This document shows, piece by piece, positions 1-10,056 of a stretch of DNA of 64,000 nt. The position numbers were made by a program, and so were the translations under genes. How positions within the stretch are numbered: position 1 is the first letter of the stretch; every line of letters begins with the position of its first letter. The stretch is from Saitoella complicata NRRL Y-17804 (Eukaryota; Ascomycota; Saitoellomycetes; Saitoellales; Saitoellaceae). The DNA lies in contig NW_017566997.1 of NCBI RefSeq assembly GCF_001661265.1, forward strand, positions 186,001-250,000, written 5' to 3'. The notes below the pieces were generated by a model. It worked only from the letters and a program-made list of their open reading frames with translations, was not told the origin of the DNA and searched no databases.

Positions 1-279
1 TAAAGTGTGCGTAATCCGTCGCCGTGGATGCAGTAGTGCGATACGCGCCTATCGTGCCCCATATACTCTCAGCTGACCCGGCCAGGTCAACCGTAACGCT
101 TCCAACCCGACCCCGTTCATCCTCCGTACATCATCAACCCCACCTCCAGACAGCCTGTCCATCACCTCTTACTGTCTGTCATCATCATCTTGACTGACTA
201 CTGTTCGTTCCCGGAAGTACGTCTTGGATCCTCTGCTGACCGTGTGACTAGATAAGGAAGCATTCATCCCACTTCCAAT
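1..279. other. 5' flank of the first gene; no gene seen
   Basis: No supported coding region lies here. The stretch precedes the ATG at 280 and probably holds the promoter and 5' leader of the first gene. Whatever lies to the left is outside the window. Confidence 0.5.
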
Positions 280-2392
280 ATGGATCCGGAAGCCAGCAAT
301 GCCGAACGTATCGAAGATGAGTTCGAAATGATCTTATCTAAGGAGTTTGAACCGAACGAAGAGGTCCACAGCAATGATGAGACCTCGTCTACTACGACTG
401 ATTCGTTACCTATTACCGACTATGGCACGGACCACGAGCAAGAGGGATCTGTCAGCCTTCAGGACTCTCTTACTGTTGATCCAGAGGAGGCTGGGTTGGA
501 TGACACTCAGATTACCCTTAGGTTGCCTCAGGTAGGTTTCCTTGCGTTGCTTTTGTCTTCTTCCTAATAACCTTCCATTACTGACAGATGTCCCATGAGG
601 AAATTACCCAACCCTCCCCCTGCCGTCTCAAGAACGGTGATACGTGGAATGTTCCGGTTGAACACATTCCCGCTCTTGCTGCTATTACTAAGGAGCTTCC
701 CGCTGGTAACCTTCGTGCTACTGCTAAGCTCGTTTATGCTGAAACCCTAAGTTCTGCTGAGACTAAGAAGCGCATGGTTGACAAGACTTTCAAGGTCATG
801 TATTTTGGTGATGAGACCCTTCGTCAGTGGGTCTTGCACAAGATCGCTAATGCACTTGCTACAAACTTTGAGGATATGGATGATTGGTGTGCTGAGGAGC
901 AGAGTGTTGTTCCCATCGGTTTTGGACAGAGCCAAGACGAGCAAATCGGCGAACCGGATGCTGAACTCATCCGTGACTCCAGGATCAAGCTCGTTGAACT
1001 GAACCCTTGTACCTTCGAGGATACTCCGGATATTGTTGTTGCCTGCGTTTCGGTCAGTGACCACCTCATGAGGAAGGCGGTGCGTGGCTACGTCGACAAG
1101 CGTGGCCGTGGTATCTGCTGCCTCGATGTCCTTGCTGGACCTTGGACTTCTATTAGTAGGTTCTCTGACTCTTCTCCTGCTGGACGGGTGGTTACCTGGA
1201 GTAACAATCCGGTTAAAGTCAAGGTGGACATTGAGTATGATGAGCCTGAGAAGAATGTCACGAGGTACAGGCCTATTGATATTGAAGAGTTCATGATGTT
1301 GGACTGTTGGCAATTCGCAAGCCTTTTGTCAGCTTGCATGCCGCCTACTGCCATCCCCGAGGGGAAGGGTGGGAGAGAGATCTCAAGTGGACAGAAGAAG
1401 AACGTATTCGAGGTGAGTTTCGCTGGGTCAATCTTAAGCAGCTGAATTAACTCGATGCTCTACAGGGAGGAAATTGTGTTACCTCAACGATTCAACTTGT
1501 TCGTTTGTTCCTCGTTATTTGGGCCGTTCTCGCAGTGTCCTTCACCGGCGCCCCCTTCTTCTACGCACGCTACTTTGCAACCTCAACAGTCGCTTCGCCG
1601 GACACGAGTACGTCGCTCATCCCACACCCCACCGCTGCAGCGCCGGGTCACCTCGGCGCTCCTCTGGCGGACCGTGGTTCTCCCATCCATGAGAGACTCT
1701 CCATGCATCTTGTGAGTGATGCTGTCTACATTCTACGTATGCCGAACACTCCGGCGTTTGTACAGAACCCGTCTGAGCTCTTCACTCAAATCATGCGTAA
1801 TGGCAAGATTGTCAACAGTGCGAAACTCGCGCCCTTGTTTGACGGTGTCTACAGTGTTAGCATTGATTGTGAGGATGCATTCGGCAAGATCACTGTTCGT
1901 GCTTGGACGAAGGAGAAGCCGTTTGTCAGGGAGGAGTTTGAGGTTGACTACGGAGAGTGCGACGATGATTGCCCGTTGAAGGGCATGCATCATCCTGAGC
2001 CTCAGCCTACCGGAAAGACGGGTGTTACCGAGGACGACAACTATGCGACGTATCTCAAGGTCATGTTGGCCGACACCGCCGCTCACGTTCGGGAAGATTT
2101 GACTGATCGTGCTTCTCACTTCAAGGAGTTGCTTGATGGTACCACTGAACATCTCAAGAAGGATCTTGGAAAAATGGGCTCTCGTGTTCAGAATGAAATG
2201 TTGAAGTTGCAAGGAAAGGTGGCTGTGGACACTGCAAACATGCGCCAGTTGATGAACAAAGCAGGAGTTGAACTTTCATATCAGGCTGATGCTGCTCAGA
2301 CGAAGTTCGCTCATCAGTACTTTAAGCCGGCGCAGAAGGCAGCACAGTCGATCTTCACGAAGGCGAAGACCAACGGCGGGAGGAAGAGATGA
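280..2392 (+). CDS. Single-pass membrane protein of unknown function
   Basis: I do not recognise this family. Three exons (280..531, 588..1412, 1466..2392) join in phase 0 to give 667 residues; both introns have GT..AG ends (56 and 53 nt). The first 84 residues are acidic and Ser/Thr-rich. Residues about 85-359 form a globular part rich in charged residues. Exon 3 opens with one strong hydrophobic segment (about 370-390, core LVRLFLVIWAVLAV). After it comes a low-complexity linker, a compact part about 425-500 with a beta-like DGVYSVSIDCEDAFG stretch, and a long amphipathic helical tail ending in basic residues. No signal peptide is seen, so the segment is an internal anchor. The gene is followed in tandem by YRB1. 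Its role and membrane are unknown. Confidence 0.75.
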
Positions 2393-2714
2393 GTTATGGA
2401 TGGAGTTGGTAGGATATGGGTATCATTATCGGACGGCGCTTTTCTTGGGCTTTAATCTTACGTTCTTATCGTTTTAATCGATTGGCCTGCACTAGCTGGT
2501 GCAGACAACGGTTTCTTTTTTCGCTATGGTTGTTTTGCTAGCAGTAGAAGTTATCTTATCTCTTTTCCTTTGTTTTCTCATCTCGAGTGCCAGGTTACTT
2601 CATCAGATTTTTCGCATCGTGCTCAATTGCAAGTGTTTTGGCGGTGCTGCTGTGCTACGCAACCTGCTGCAGGTCGTCGTGAAAGTACCAACATCATCAA
2701 CATACTCCATAAAA
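2393..2714. other. Intergenic, YRB1 promoter region
   Basis: The stretch is non-coding between the membrane-protein stop and the YRB1 ATG. It carries a pyrimidine-rich tract around 2511-2583, common in promoters of highly expressed fungal genes. An open frame from 2499 runs into YRB1 in phase, but the ATG at 2715 matches the family start, so the upstream part is not counted as coding. Confidence 0.5.
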
Positions 2715-3560
2715 ATGTCTGCTTCTGAATCTACGACCCCTTCCTTCGCTTCTCTCGCCGCTGAGGCTGAGAAGAAGAACCAGGAGACTTCTGCCTTGTC
2801 TACCTCCGCCAACGCTGAGCCCGTTGCTGCTGAGAAGAAGGAGGAGACCAAGAGCATCTTCGGTGCTCCCGCTGAGAAGAAGGAGGAGAAGAAGGAGGGT
2901 GAGGTAAGTTTCAATTGAGTCAATTGACTTCTGCGGGTGCTAATTGATGTTGTAGGGTGAGGATGAGGCCCCTGAGTCCCCTGAGGTGCACTTCGAGCCT
3001 GTCATCAAGCTTGACGCTGTTGAGGTCAAGACCAACGAGGAGCAGGAGGAGGTTGTCTTCAAGATGTGCGTACGCTTTTAGAGTGTATCTTGTTCGTCTG
3101 CTGACGTTGTTATAGGCGCGCTAAGCTCTTCCGATTCGACAAGGAGAACAACGAGTGGAAGGAGCGTGGTACCGGTGACGTCCGTTTCTTGAAGCACAAG
3201 GAGAACAACAAGGTCCGTTTGGTCATGAGACGGGACAAGACCCTCAAGGTCTGCGCCAACCACTACAGTATGTTGCTCTATATCCATGCTGCATGTCCAA
3301 TGTGCTAACGAATGGAACAGTTACTGAGGAGATTAAGTTGACTCCCAACATCGGCTCCGACCGTTCTTGGGTGTACACCGTCACTGCTGATGTTTCTGAG
3401 GGAGAAGCTACTGCTGAGACTTTGGCCATCCGTTTCGCTAACGCTGACAGTATGTTGCTCCTCCTTTTGTGTCCTTGTTACCGATATTAATCATTTCCCA
3501 ATAGACGCCAACCTTTTCAAGGACGAGTTCACCAAGGCCCAGGATGCCAACAAGAAGTAA
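2715..3560 (+). CDS. YRB1: Ran-binding protein 1 (Ran GTPase accessory protein)
   Basis: RanBP1 binds Ran-GTP, stimulates RanGAP and helps release export complexes on the cytoplasmic side of the nuclear pore. Five exons (2715..2903, 2956..3065, 3116..3267, 3321..3449, 3505..3560) give 211 residues, the usual length. The N-terminal ~70 residues are a Lys/Glu/Ala-rich low-complexity arm. The Ran-binding domain runs from about 73 to 205, with the family signatures [41 protein letters not shown] and the NHYI segment spanning the exon 3/4 join. All four introns are 50-55 nt and the phases (0,2,1,1) close without a break. Identification rests on domain sequence and is firm. Importin-alpha, another transport factor, lies about 21 kb downstream without obvious linkage. 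Confidence 0.95.
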
Positions 3561-3895
3561 ACTTGCAGTTTGTGTGGGTGTTTTGAGAAGACATGAGTGA
3601 AAAATCTTAAGGTTTGGAGGATGACATTGAAGGAGGAGTTGGACCGCAGCCATATACCAAAAAATACAGGTCTTTTTTGTCGTTTCATTCTGTTTGCCTG
3701 TCCGTCCTGCCTTGCCGTCTCTCGAGGATCCTGATATAAACTTTCGTATATTTCCATGACATGGTTCGTACACCGCGCCGCTGCAGGTTCACGTTTAGCG
3801 ACAACCTCATTAAGAGCAAACGCGAAGCAGCAGAAAGAGTATCGAAGGAAGACCGTTCAGGACATCGCATTCGAGTATTTTTTGGTCAAATCATC
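3561..3895. other. Intergenic between YRB1 and TAF14
   Basis: This tandem gap holds the YRB1 3' end and the TAF14 promoter. Open frames cross it from 3756-3761 into the TAF14 5' end, but they do not match any family and include the spliced-out TAF14 intron, so I see no gene here. Confidence 0.5.
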
Positions 3896-4962
3896 ATGTC
3901 TGAGGTCCGTCTTCCCTTTAAAACGGCACAGAACACTGCAGGTTGCTTGTGTGCTCGGCTGTCGGTGTGTGCGCGAGATGGTATATTGACGCGTTTTTTC
4001 TACAGGTCAAGCGTACCGTCAAGTTTATTACTTCTTCTGTATGTTATGGGAGGGTTCCGTGATGTTCGGCGAGCACAGGCTTATCCCAAGTGTACAGTCT
4101 ATCTTGAAGAACCGCAAGCCGGCTGCCGAGGGTTTCCCTATGCGCAAATGGTCAATCAGGATTATGTGTGAAGATGCCCATGGCCGCGACGTGCCAGCAA
4201 CATTCCTCGAGAGAGTTACATACACCCTGCACCCTACATTCGCAGAGCCTATCCGAAGTACGCTTCTTCCACCACACATCGCGAATCTATGCTAATGGAG
4301 TATCTGTACAGAGCTGGACCAGGCACCATTTTTGATTGAGGAAGAGGGATGGGGAGAGTTTGATATCTCTGTTACTTTGCACTATGCTGGCGGTGCGGGT
4401 GAGAAGGTTATTCCACACGATCTTCACTTCCAGGCGCCCAAATACGAGAAGAAGCACGTTCTTGTACGTGTATCCCCATCAACCGCTCAACGAAATACAC
4501 TGACATGAATATCCAGACATTCAACAACCCTCGATCCTCATTCGCGAGAATACTTGCCGAGACCGGCCCAGTACCCGGCCAAGCCCCCGGTGGCCGCGCA
4601 GACGACGACTACTCATTGAAGAAGGAGAAGCGCAAGCTCGAGGGCCACGAGAACGCCAAGAAGAAGAGCAAGTCCGATAGACCCGTGAATATGGAAAAGT
4701 TGGCGGCAGGATTGGAAAAGCTCGGTGAAGAGGATTTGTTGAATGTTGTGAGTATGGTGAACGACGCGAAGACCGACGATATGTACGTGAAGAACGATGT
4801 TGAGAGTAAGTCTTATTTGACCAAGTTTGCGAAGAAAATGGCTCTAACGACTGGCTTGCAGAGGGTGAATTCCATCTGGACTTGTATACCTTGCCGGATG
4901 ACTTGCTGCGTAAGCTTTGGGACTTCACCAAGGCTTGTGTGAATGCGGCTGCTACGGCCTAA
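3896..4962 (+). CDS. TAF14: TAF14-like YEATS/ET protein of transcription and chromatin complexes
   Basis: In yeasts Taf14/Tfg3 is shared by TFIID, TFIIF, SWI/SNF, INO80 and NuA3 and reads acylated lysines. Six exons (3896..3904, 4006..4038, 4098..4257, 4312..4463, 4517..4805, 4862..4962) give 247 residues, close to yeast Taf14 (244). The YEATS domain covers about residues 4-125: VKRTVKFIT, FPMRKWSIRI, LHPTFAEPIR, EEEGWGEFDI. The acyl-pocket His and Phe (HPTF) and Trp (GWGEF) are retained. A Lys-rich linker follows. The C-terminal ET domain (about 175-245) ends EFHLDLYTLPDDLLRKLWDF. The first coding exon is only nine bases (MSE) and exon 2 is 33. Intron 1 is 101 nt and contains one ACGCGT. Family identity is firm; the two tiny exons are inferred from phase and homology. 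Confidence 0.92.
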
Positions 4963-5081
4963 TTTCTTTCTTTAAAATAATTTGTTCTTGGCACGAAAAT
5001 GCGTACGGCCTGCAGTCGGATACTCAGGCTTTAGGATAGCTCAACGAAATACACGCCTATGATTTCCGTGTAGATGCCAGC

Positions 5082-5941
5082 TCAGTAGTCATCGTCCTCG
5101 CTCTCGCCTCCGTTCGCAGTATCCTTGCGCTCCAGTAGTTCGTGCCGTGTCAATACGGCCTCTATACTCTGCGTAGTGATCTTCTGCCCCAGCGGAATCT
5201 CGTCAACCACTCGTACCAGATTAGCTACCAGGTCTCCCTGGCGGTAACATAGCAGGGCCGGTATTGCCACGGAGTCCATCTCCGCTTCTAGGAAATGCAG
5301 TTTCACGAAGCGAACTCTCGGATATCTCTGCGCGATAATTGGTAGTGCGTCCGAGAGGAGTTCGGAGTCTTGCAGCTTTAGAATGGCTGTCAGCTTATCG
5401 TTCACCAGTGGGATCGCGACCCTACCTCATCATAGATAAACACAACCGTGGTCTCTGATGTCTCCACAGCATCCAGATACCCCTCCGCATCCACATCCTC
5501 CACAGTCCCATACATCCTCCTCCCATCCAGCTTCAATTCATCCCTACCCCTTATCTCCGGGCCCTTCAAAGTCAACTCCCTCATCCTCTTCTCTCTCCAT
5601 AATCTCAACGCCTCCTCCTCATCCTCCAACTCCCCATCCTGCGCATATGTGTTCGCGATTGGCGCCCGCTCCAACGCTCGCTGTTCCCGTCTCGCCCGTC
5701 CACTCGCCACATCCGCGCGTTTTGAGGCTTCGAAGGCGTCGCGATCTGCGATCACACCTTTTGGGCCGGTGTTTGCTGTTCGGGGATCGTATTGGCGGGA
5801 TGAGGCTGGGTAGGAGAAGTCGTCTTCGAAGTCGGAGAGATCGGAGCCGTCGGAGGATGCGTCGCCATCGATGACGCGGGCGAGTTTGGAGTCGCTGTGG
5901 AGAGCGCCTCGGAGCAATTGTTCTGAGATATCCATGGTCAT
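5082..5941 (-). CDS. Phosducin-like protein
   Basis: Phosducin-like proteins work with the CCT chaperonin to fold G-protein beta subunits and other substrates; fungal BDM-1/PhLP members affect G-beta-gamma levels. Two exons on the minus strand (5941..5426, 5375..5082) flank a 50-nt intron with a CTGAC branch site. The product is 269 residues from the ATG at 5941; a second in-frame ATG at 5935 is equally possible. Residues 1-110 are acidic and helical. The RMRELTLKG to YGTVEDVD segment leads into a thioredoxin-like fold (about 150-260) with VVFIYDE, RYPRVRFVKLHF and VAIPALLCYRQGDLVANLVRV. The thioredoxin CxxC is absent, as in the family. The tail is acidic (SEDDDY). The exact member (PhLP1 versus PhLP2/3) is not settled. 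Confidence 0.88.
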
Positions 5942-6204
5942 TGTGAAGGGGGTGGTAAGGAAAGGGTTTTATGAGGCCGAGGTGTCGTGTTTACAGGATA
6001 TTCGCGGCGTGAGCAGCCGACGCACCCCAGACAACGCCGAAATGAGGCAGGGCAAGTGGACAGGGTGGACACCGGGTGAACCCCGAGGTGACTTTCTAGA
6101 CATATGTTTGCTTTTGGATATTCTTGCTTATCATTCATACACACTCACTCAACGGCTGAGTCCGACCATCTCCAAGATGACCGCCCGTGAGAAATATCAA
6201 TAAC

Positions 6205-7862
6205 CTACACCTCAACCTCAACCTCAACCTCCAACGGTCCCCTCGTCGCCCCTTCATCAATAGGCCTCAACCCCTGATTCGAAGGCCCGGCAACACAAAC
6301 CCCCGTCTTCCCCTCAAACCTACTCCCATGGAACCCACAATCCCACGTCCCCTCAGTGCTGTTCCACGCAACAACACCCTTCATATGCGGACACACCGCC
6401 GAAAAGGTACGCGTTGTGCCGTCTGCTTCTTTGTAGATTGCGAGGGGTTGGGCGCCGTGGGAGAATGTGTCGTGCATGATTGCGCCGGTGCAGCGGGGGA
6501 TGGATTCGATGTCCGAGACGTCTGTTAGAACCCATTTTTTGAGGCCGGAGTAGGCTTGGGTCAAATTCTCCTGCACCACGTCCGTGATGGTCCTAGGCTT
6601 GGGCTTGCGGGAGGGGGAGTACAAGTCAACCCACGGGTTTTCCTGACCAGTGTACAAGTCGGAGAGGAGACGGCCGGCGATGACGGCATGGGTGAGGCCG
6701 TTACCAGAGTCACCCGTTGCGATGTACGTGCATTTCGCACCGGGATTGAGGCCGATGAATGCCATATAGTCATTCGGCTCGACGATTTGTCCGGACCATT
6801 TAAATTCGACGTTTTTGACGTAGGGGAACATATCCCTTGTCCACGCCTCCAGGTTCTTGTAGTGCTCTTCATAACCCTCCGGAGATTCCTGCGCAACTTT
6901 ATGGTCTTCGCCGCCGATGACGATATATTCCAATTCCGGGTTCGGATGCGCTGTTTTGCGGACGTACACGTATGGATCAGCGTTGTCGTACACGATGAGG
7001 TCGTCGTACAATCCCTTTGGCGCTGTCATTGCGATGGAGTACGTACGCCAGAATCCTTCTTTGTCGATTACGTCGAGCTTTTGGAGAGGTACGTTGGTTG
7101 CCATGATCAAGGCTTTCGCGGCGATCTTGTTGCCTTCTTCGGTTTCGACGGTGACGGAGGTTGCGGAGTGTTCTTTGTGGGAGATGAACCGGGTGTGGGT
7201 GTAAGCTTGGAAAAGCGAGTTCGTCTTGAGATACTTGATGAGACCGACGAGGTAGTGCGTGGGATGGAACACGGCTTGGTCGCCAAAGTTGAGGATAGGG
7301 CCATGGTAGTCCCGCCCGAACTTCCCGTTTTCTTCGTAAGTGACGGAGAGACCACACTTCTCCGCGGCTTCGGCTTCGTCTTTCAGGTCGTTTTCCATCT
7401 CAGGGTGTTTGAGCATGACAGCTTTGACTTTGCGGTATTCGCAGTCGATGCGTAGCTCCGTCGAGATGGTCTTGACGCGGTCAATGGCCCAAGCATGGGA
7501 TTCAGCGGCAAGCTTGGCACCTGCGAGGTTGAAGGTATTGATGAGCTCGTAGTAGTGGTCGTCGAGAGCATTGGAGAGATGACCAGAAGTGCGCCCAGTT
7601 TCTCCAGAAAGAAGCTCGCGAGCTTCGAGGAGGATCACGCGCACGTTGCGTTGAACGAGTTCTGTGTATAAATCATGAGCACAAGAGCTGGATGCCACCG
7701 TAGTCTATGCACACCATAGGCAGTTTGGAGACCTGCGATACCACCACCGACGACTACGACATCTGTGTCCGTGTTTGTGTCGAGCTTCGAGAAGCGAGGG
7801 AGATCAGAGTAAGGCTCCGTCGCGGTCCAGACGGGGATGTTGGCTCCTGAGGTGAAGTCCAT
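6205..7862 (-). CDS. FAD-dependent oxidoreductase with C-terminal Rieske [2Fe-2S] domain
   Basis: Two exons (7862..7715, 7661..6205) with a 53-nt intron give 534 residues. The N-terminal part is a DAO-type FAD domain: dinucleotide motif VVVVGGGIAGLQTAYEL (about 34-50, completed across the intron), LLEARELLSGETGRTSGH, and the C-terminal FAD signature TYIATGDSGNGLTHA. The C-terminus is a Rieske domain with ligands C473-x-H475 and C491-x2-H494 (CPH ... CGFH). Such single-chain fusions occur in bacteria and fungi; an electron path from the cluster to FAD is inferred and the substrate is unknown. The last residues are a VE repeat encoded by a short CTCAAC array. No targeting signal is apparent. 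It is divergent from CPS1 across 399 bp. Confidence 0.9.
6208..6235. repeat. CTCAAC hexanucleotide microsatellite inside a coding end
   Basis: Three perfect CTCAAC copies (6211-6228), with imperfect copies on both sides, encode the terminal VEVEVEVEV of the FAD/Rieske protein on the minus strand. Length change in multiples of six would vary the tail without breaking the frame. Confidence 0.8.
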
Positions 7863-8261
7863 GAAGTTCGTTGTCGTTGTCTATGATTCTCGCTCGGCGA
7901 TCAAGCTGGAGGTTATGTATGGATTGTGCATTTTATTCGATGATGACGTAAAGCGTACAAGCTCTGGATCTCTGTGGGGAGCATCGCGAGATTGGACAAT
8001 GCCGATTGGTTGATCCGTCGACAAGAAACAATTTCGATTTCACGAATCGAGAGAGACCCAATTTGACATCTCAATTGTCTTCCGGAGAAGAACTTGCAGT
8101 CCATCTTGCCCACCTGCACGTGCATCCGGGCTGCATGGGTGGGCAACCCGGCCGATACCGGTAACCGAACATCAGCTGCCGACGCGTCCGAGTCCGTCAC
8201 AGATAAATCCCTCTCCGCCTTCTCCGTCTCTTGATCTGTACTCGATCCGAGATCATTCACC
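7863..8261. promoter_or_regulatory. Divergent promoter, FAD/Rieske gene and CPS1
   Basis: This 399-bp gap separates two divergent start codons and must hold both promoters. Two ATTGG pentamers (CCAAT on the minus strand) lie at 7991-7995 and 8005-8009, and one ACGCGT at 8182-8187. Binding is inferred from motif only. Confidence 0.45.
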
Positions 8262-9992
8262 ATGGAGGACTACGAGAAATTTGACGCTGTGCACATCGAA
8301 GCTGCTTTGACTGAACAGGAGCCCGCCCCGAAATGGACGAAGCCGAAGAAGCGGTTTGGATTCTTGAAGGCTGCGACGATTGGGCTTGCGTCGCTTGGTT
8401 TCGCATACTGGGTCATTGCTCCGATTCTCGAGACTGATGCCGCGATGGACCGTGTTGCGCTCGATAGTGCTGCCGTGAAGCTGTGTCCCCAAGTGTCGGC
8501 TCTCGCTCCGAACCATACCTCGAAAGCATTGGAACACAACCTGAAGTTGCTTGCGTCGTCGGAATACAGAAATAAATCCGCACACTACCTCTCTGGCGCA
8601 GTCCAAATCCCCACCCAATCCTTCGATGATCTCGGCCCCGTCGGTGAAGATGACCGTTGGGACGTCTTCTACCCCTTCGCCAAATGGCTCAAGAACACCT
8701 TCCCCGAAGTGCACAAGCACTTGACGTTGGAGAAAGTCAACACCCACGGTCTCGTCTACACCTGGAAAGGCACCAACGAGACCCTCAAACCTTTGTTGCT
8801 CATGGCCCACCAAGACACCGTCCCAGTCCCGAAGCAGACGTTGGACAAATGGACCCACGACCCCTGGTCCGGCCACATTGATGACACCTACGTCTACGGT
8901 CGTGGCTCTTCCGACTGCAAAAACAACCTTGTCGGAATCATGGAAGCCGTATCCCTCCTCCTCAACGCATCCTTCACCCCAACGCGCACCATTCTCCTCT
9001 CCTTCGGCTTCGACGAGGAAATTTCGGGTTACAAAGGAGCTGGAACAATTGCGCCATGGCTTGAGGAGAAGTTGGGGAAGGATAGTCTGTTTATGATTTT
9101 GGATGAGGGCAGTGATATCAAGGAGATTTATGGGGCTCTTGTGGCGTTGCCGGGGACGGGGGAGAAGGGGTATATTGATGTGAAGATCACTGTCAACACG
9201 CCTGGTGGGCATTCCTCTATCCCACCGCCTCACACTTCCATTGGGATGTTGGCGGAAATTATCACGATTGTCGAGGCGGACACGTATGATTTGTTGTTGA
9301 CCCCCGCCAACCCGTTTTTGGGAACGATGCAGTGTGCTGCCGCTCATTCACCCGATATCCCATCTTCGTTGAGGGATGCGATTGTCTCGAACGACTTACA
9401 GGATGCCGCGGAGATTTTGGCAGGCGATAGAGCGAACGAGTACCTGATGAAGACCTCCATCGCGGCGGATGTCGCGTATGGTGGTGTCAAGGTCAACGCA
9501 CTGCCCGAGGAAGCGGTGGTGGTCGTGAATCATCGTGTTGCGGTTGAGGGGCGGACACAGGACGTCAAGGATAAGTTGACAAGAATCTTGGAACCGATCG
9601 CGAAGAAACACAACCTTACATTCCTCCCCTTCACCGACAAGCCGACGGACAAGGACTCGCATTTTGGAACTCTAAGGATTGAAACCGACCGCGTCCTCGA
9701 ACCCGCCCCCACCTCTCCCCTCAACTCCTCCGCCTGGTCTCTCCTCTCCGGCACAATCCGCCATGTCTTCCCCCCCTCCACCATCGTTGCTCCCTCCATC
9801 ATGACCGGCAACACAGACACCAAATATTTCTGGAATTTCACGAGGAATATTTATCGGTTTGGACCGTTTAGGGATATGTGGAAGGGGAACATTCATACGG
9901 TTGATGAGAAGGCAAGTGTGAAGGGGCATGTTGAGGGGGTTAAGTTTTATCATGAGTTGATTAGGAATGTGCAGGAGGTTTATGCTGAGTAG
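8262..9992 (+). CDS. CPS1: Vacuolar carboxypeptidase S-like M20 metallopeptidase
   Basis: Cps1-type enzymes are type II membrane-anchored zinc carboxypeptidases delivered to the vacuole, where they release C-terminal residues from Gly-X type peptides. The single exon encodes 576 residues, the same as yeast Cps1. A short cytosolic N-terminus precedes a signal anchor at about 34-56. The M20 core shows the di-zinc ligands and catalytic acid: H183 and D185 (AHQDTVPVP), D218 (GRGSSDCKNN), and E252/E253 (FDEEISG). A dimerisation insert begins near VKITVNTPGGHSS. NxS/T sites in the lumenal part fit glycosylation. The stop is TAG at 9990. Assignment to the M20/Cps1 group is firm; substrate range is inferred. 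Confidence 0.93.
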   Translation: MEDYEKFDAVHIEAALTEQEPAPKWTKPKKRFGFLKAATIGLASLGFAYWVIAPILETDAAMDRVALDSAAVKLCPQVSALAPNHTSKALEHNLKLLASSEYRNKSAHYLSGAVQIPTQSFDDLGPVGEDDRWDVFYPFAKWLKNTFPEVHKHLTLEKVNTHGLVYTWKGTNETLKPLLLMAHQDTVPVPKQTLDKWTHDPWSGHIDDTYVYGRGSSDCKNNLVGIMEAVSLLLNASFTPTRTILLSFGFDEEISGYKGAGTIAPWLEEKLGKDSLFMILDEGSDIKEIYGALVALPGTGEKGYIDVKITVNTPGGHSSIPPPHTSIGMLAEIITIVEADTYDLLLTPANPFLGTMQCAAAHSPDIPSSLRDAIVSNDLQDAAEILAGDRANEYLMKTSIAADVAYGGVKVNALPEEAVVVVNHRVAVEGRTQDVKDKLTRILEPIAKKHNLTFLPFTDKPTDKDSHFGTLRIETDRVLEPAPTSPLNSSAWSLLSGTIRHVFPPSTIVAPSIMTGNTDTKYFWNFTRNIYRFGPFRDMWKGNIHTVDEKASVKGHVEGVKFYHELIRNVQEVYAE

Positions 9993-10056
9993 TCATTCTC
10001 GTCTTTGTCCTTAGGTGTATTCTAGGAGTATACGTCTTGTACGCGAATGCCTCTAT

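Noticed and set aside
3989-3994. Isolated ACGCGT in TAF14 intron 1 (and single copies near 8182 and 26588)
   Set aside because: About 16 copies are expected by chance in 64 kb, so single occurrences carry no weight; only the RNR2 and POT1 clusters stand out.
6556-7455. 299-codon plus-strand frame inside the FAD/Rieske gene
   Set aside because: It is antisense to conserved FAD-domain sequence and has no recognisable domain.
8253-9347. 364-codon open frame antisense to CPS1
   Set aside because: Composition is a shadow of the M20 peptidase; the sense gene has catalytic motifs and this frame has none.
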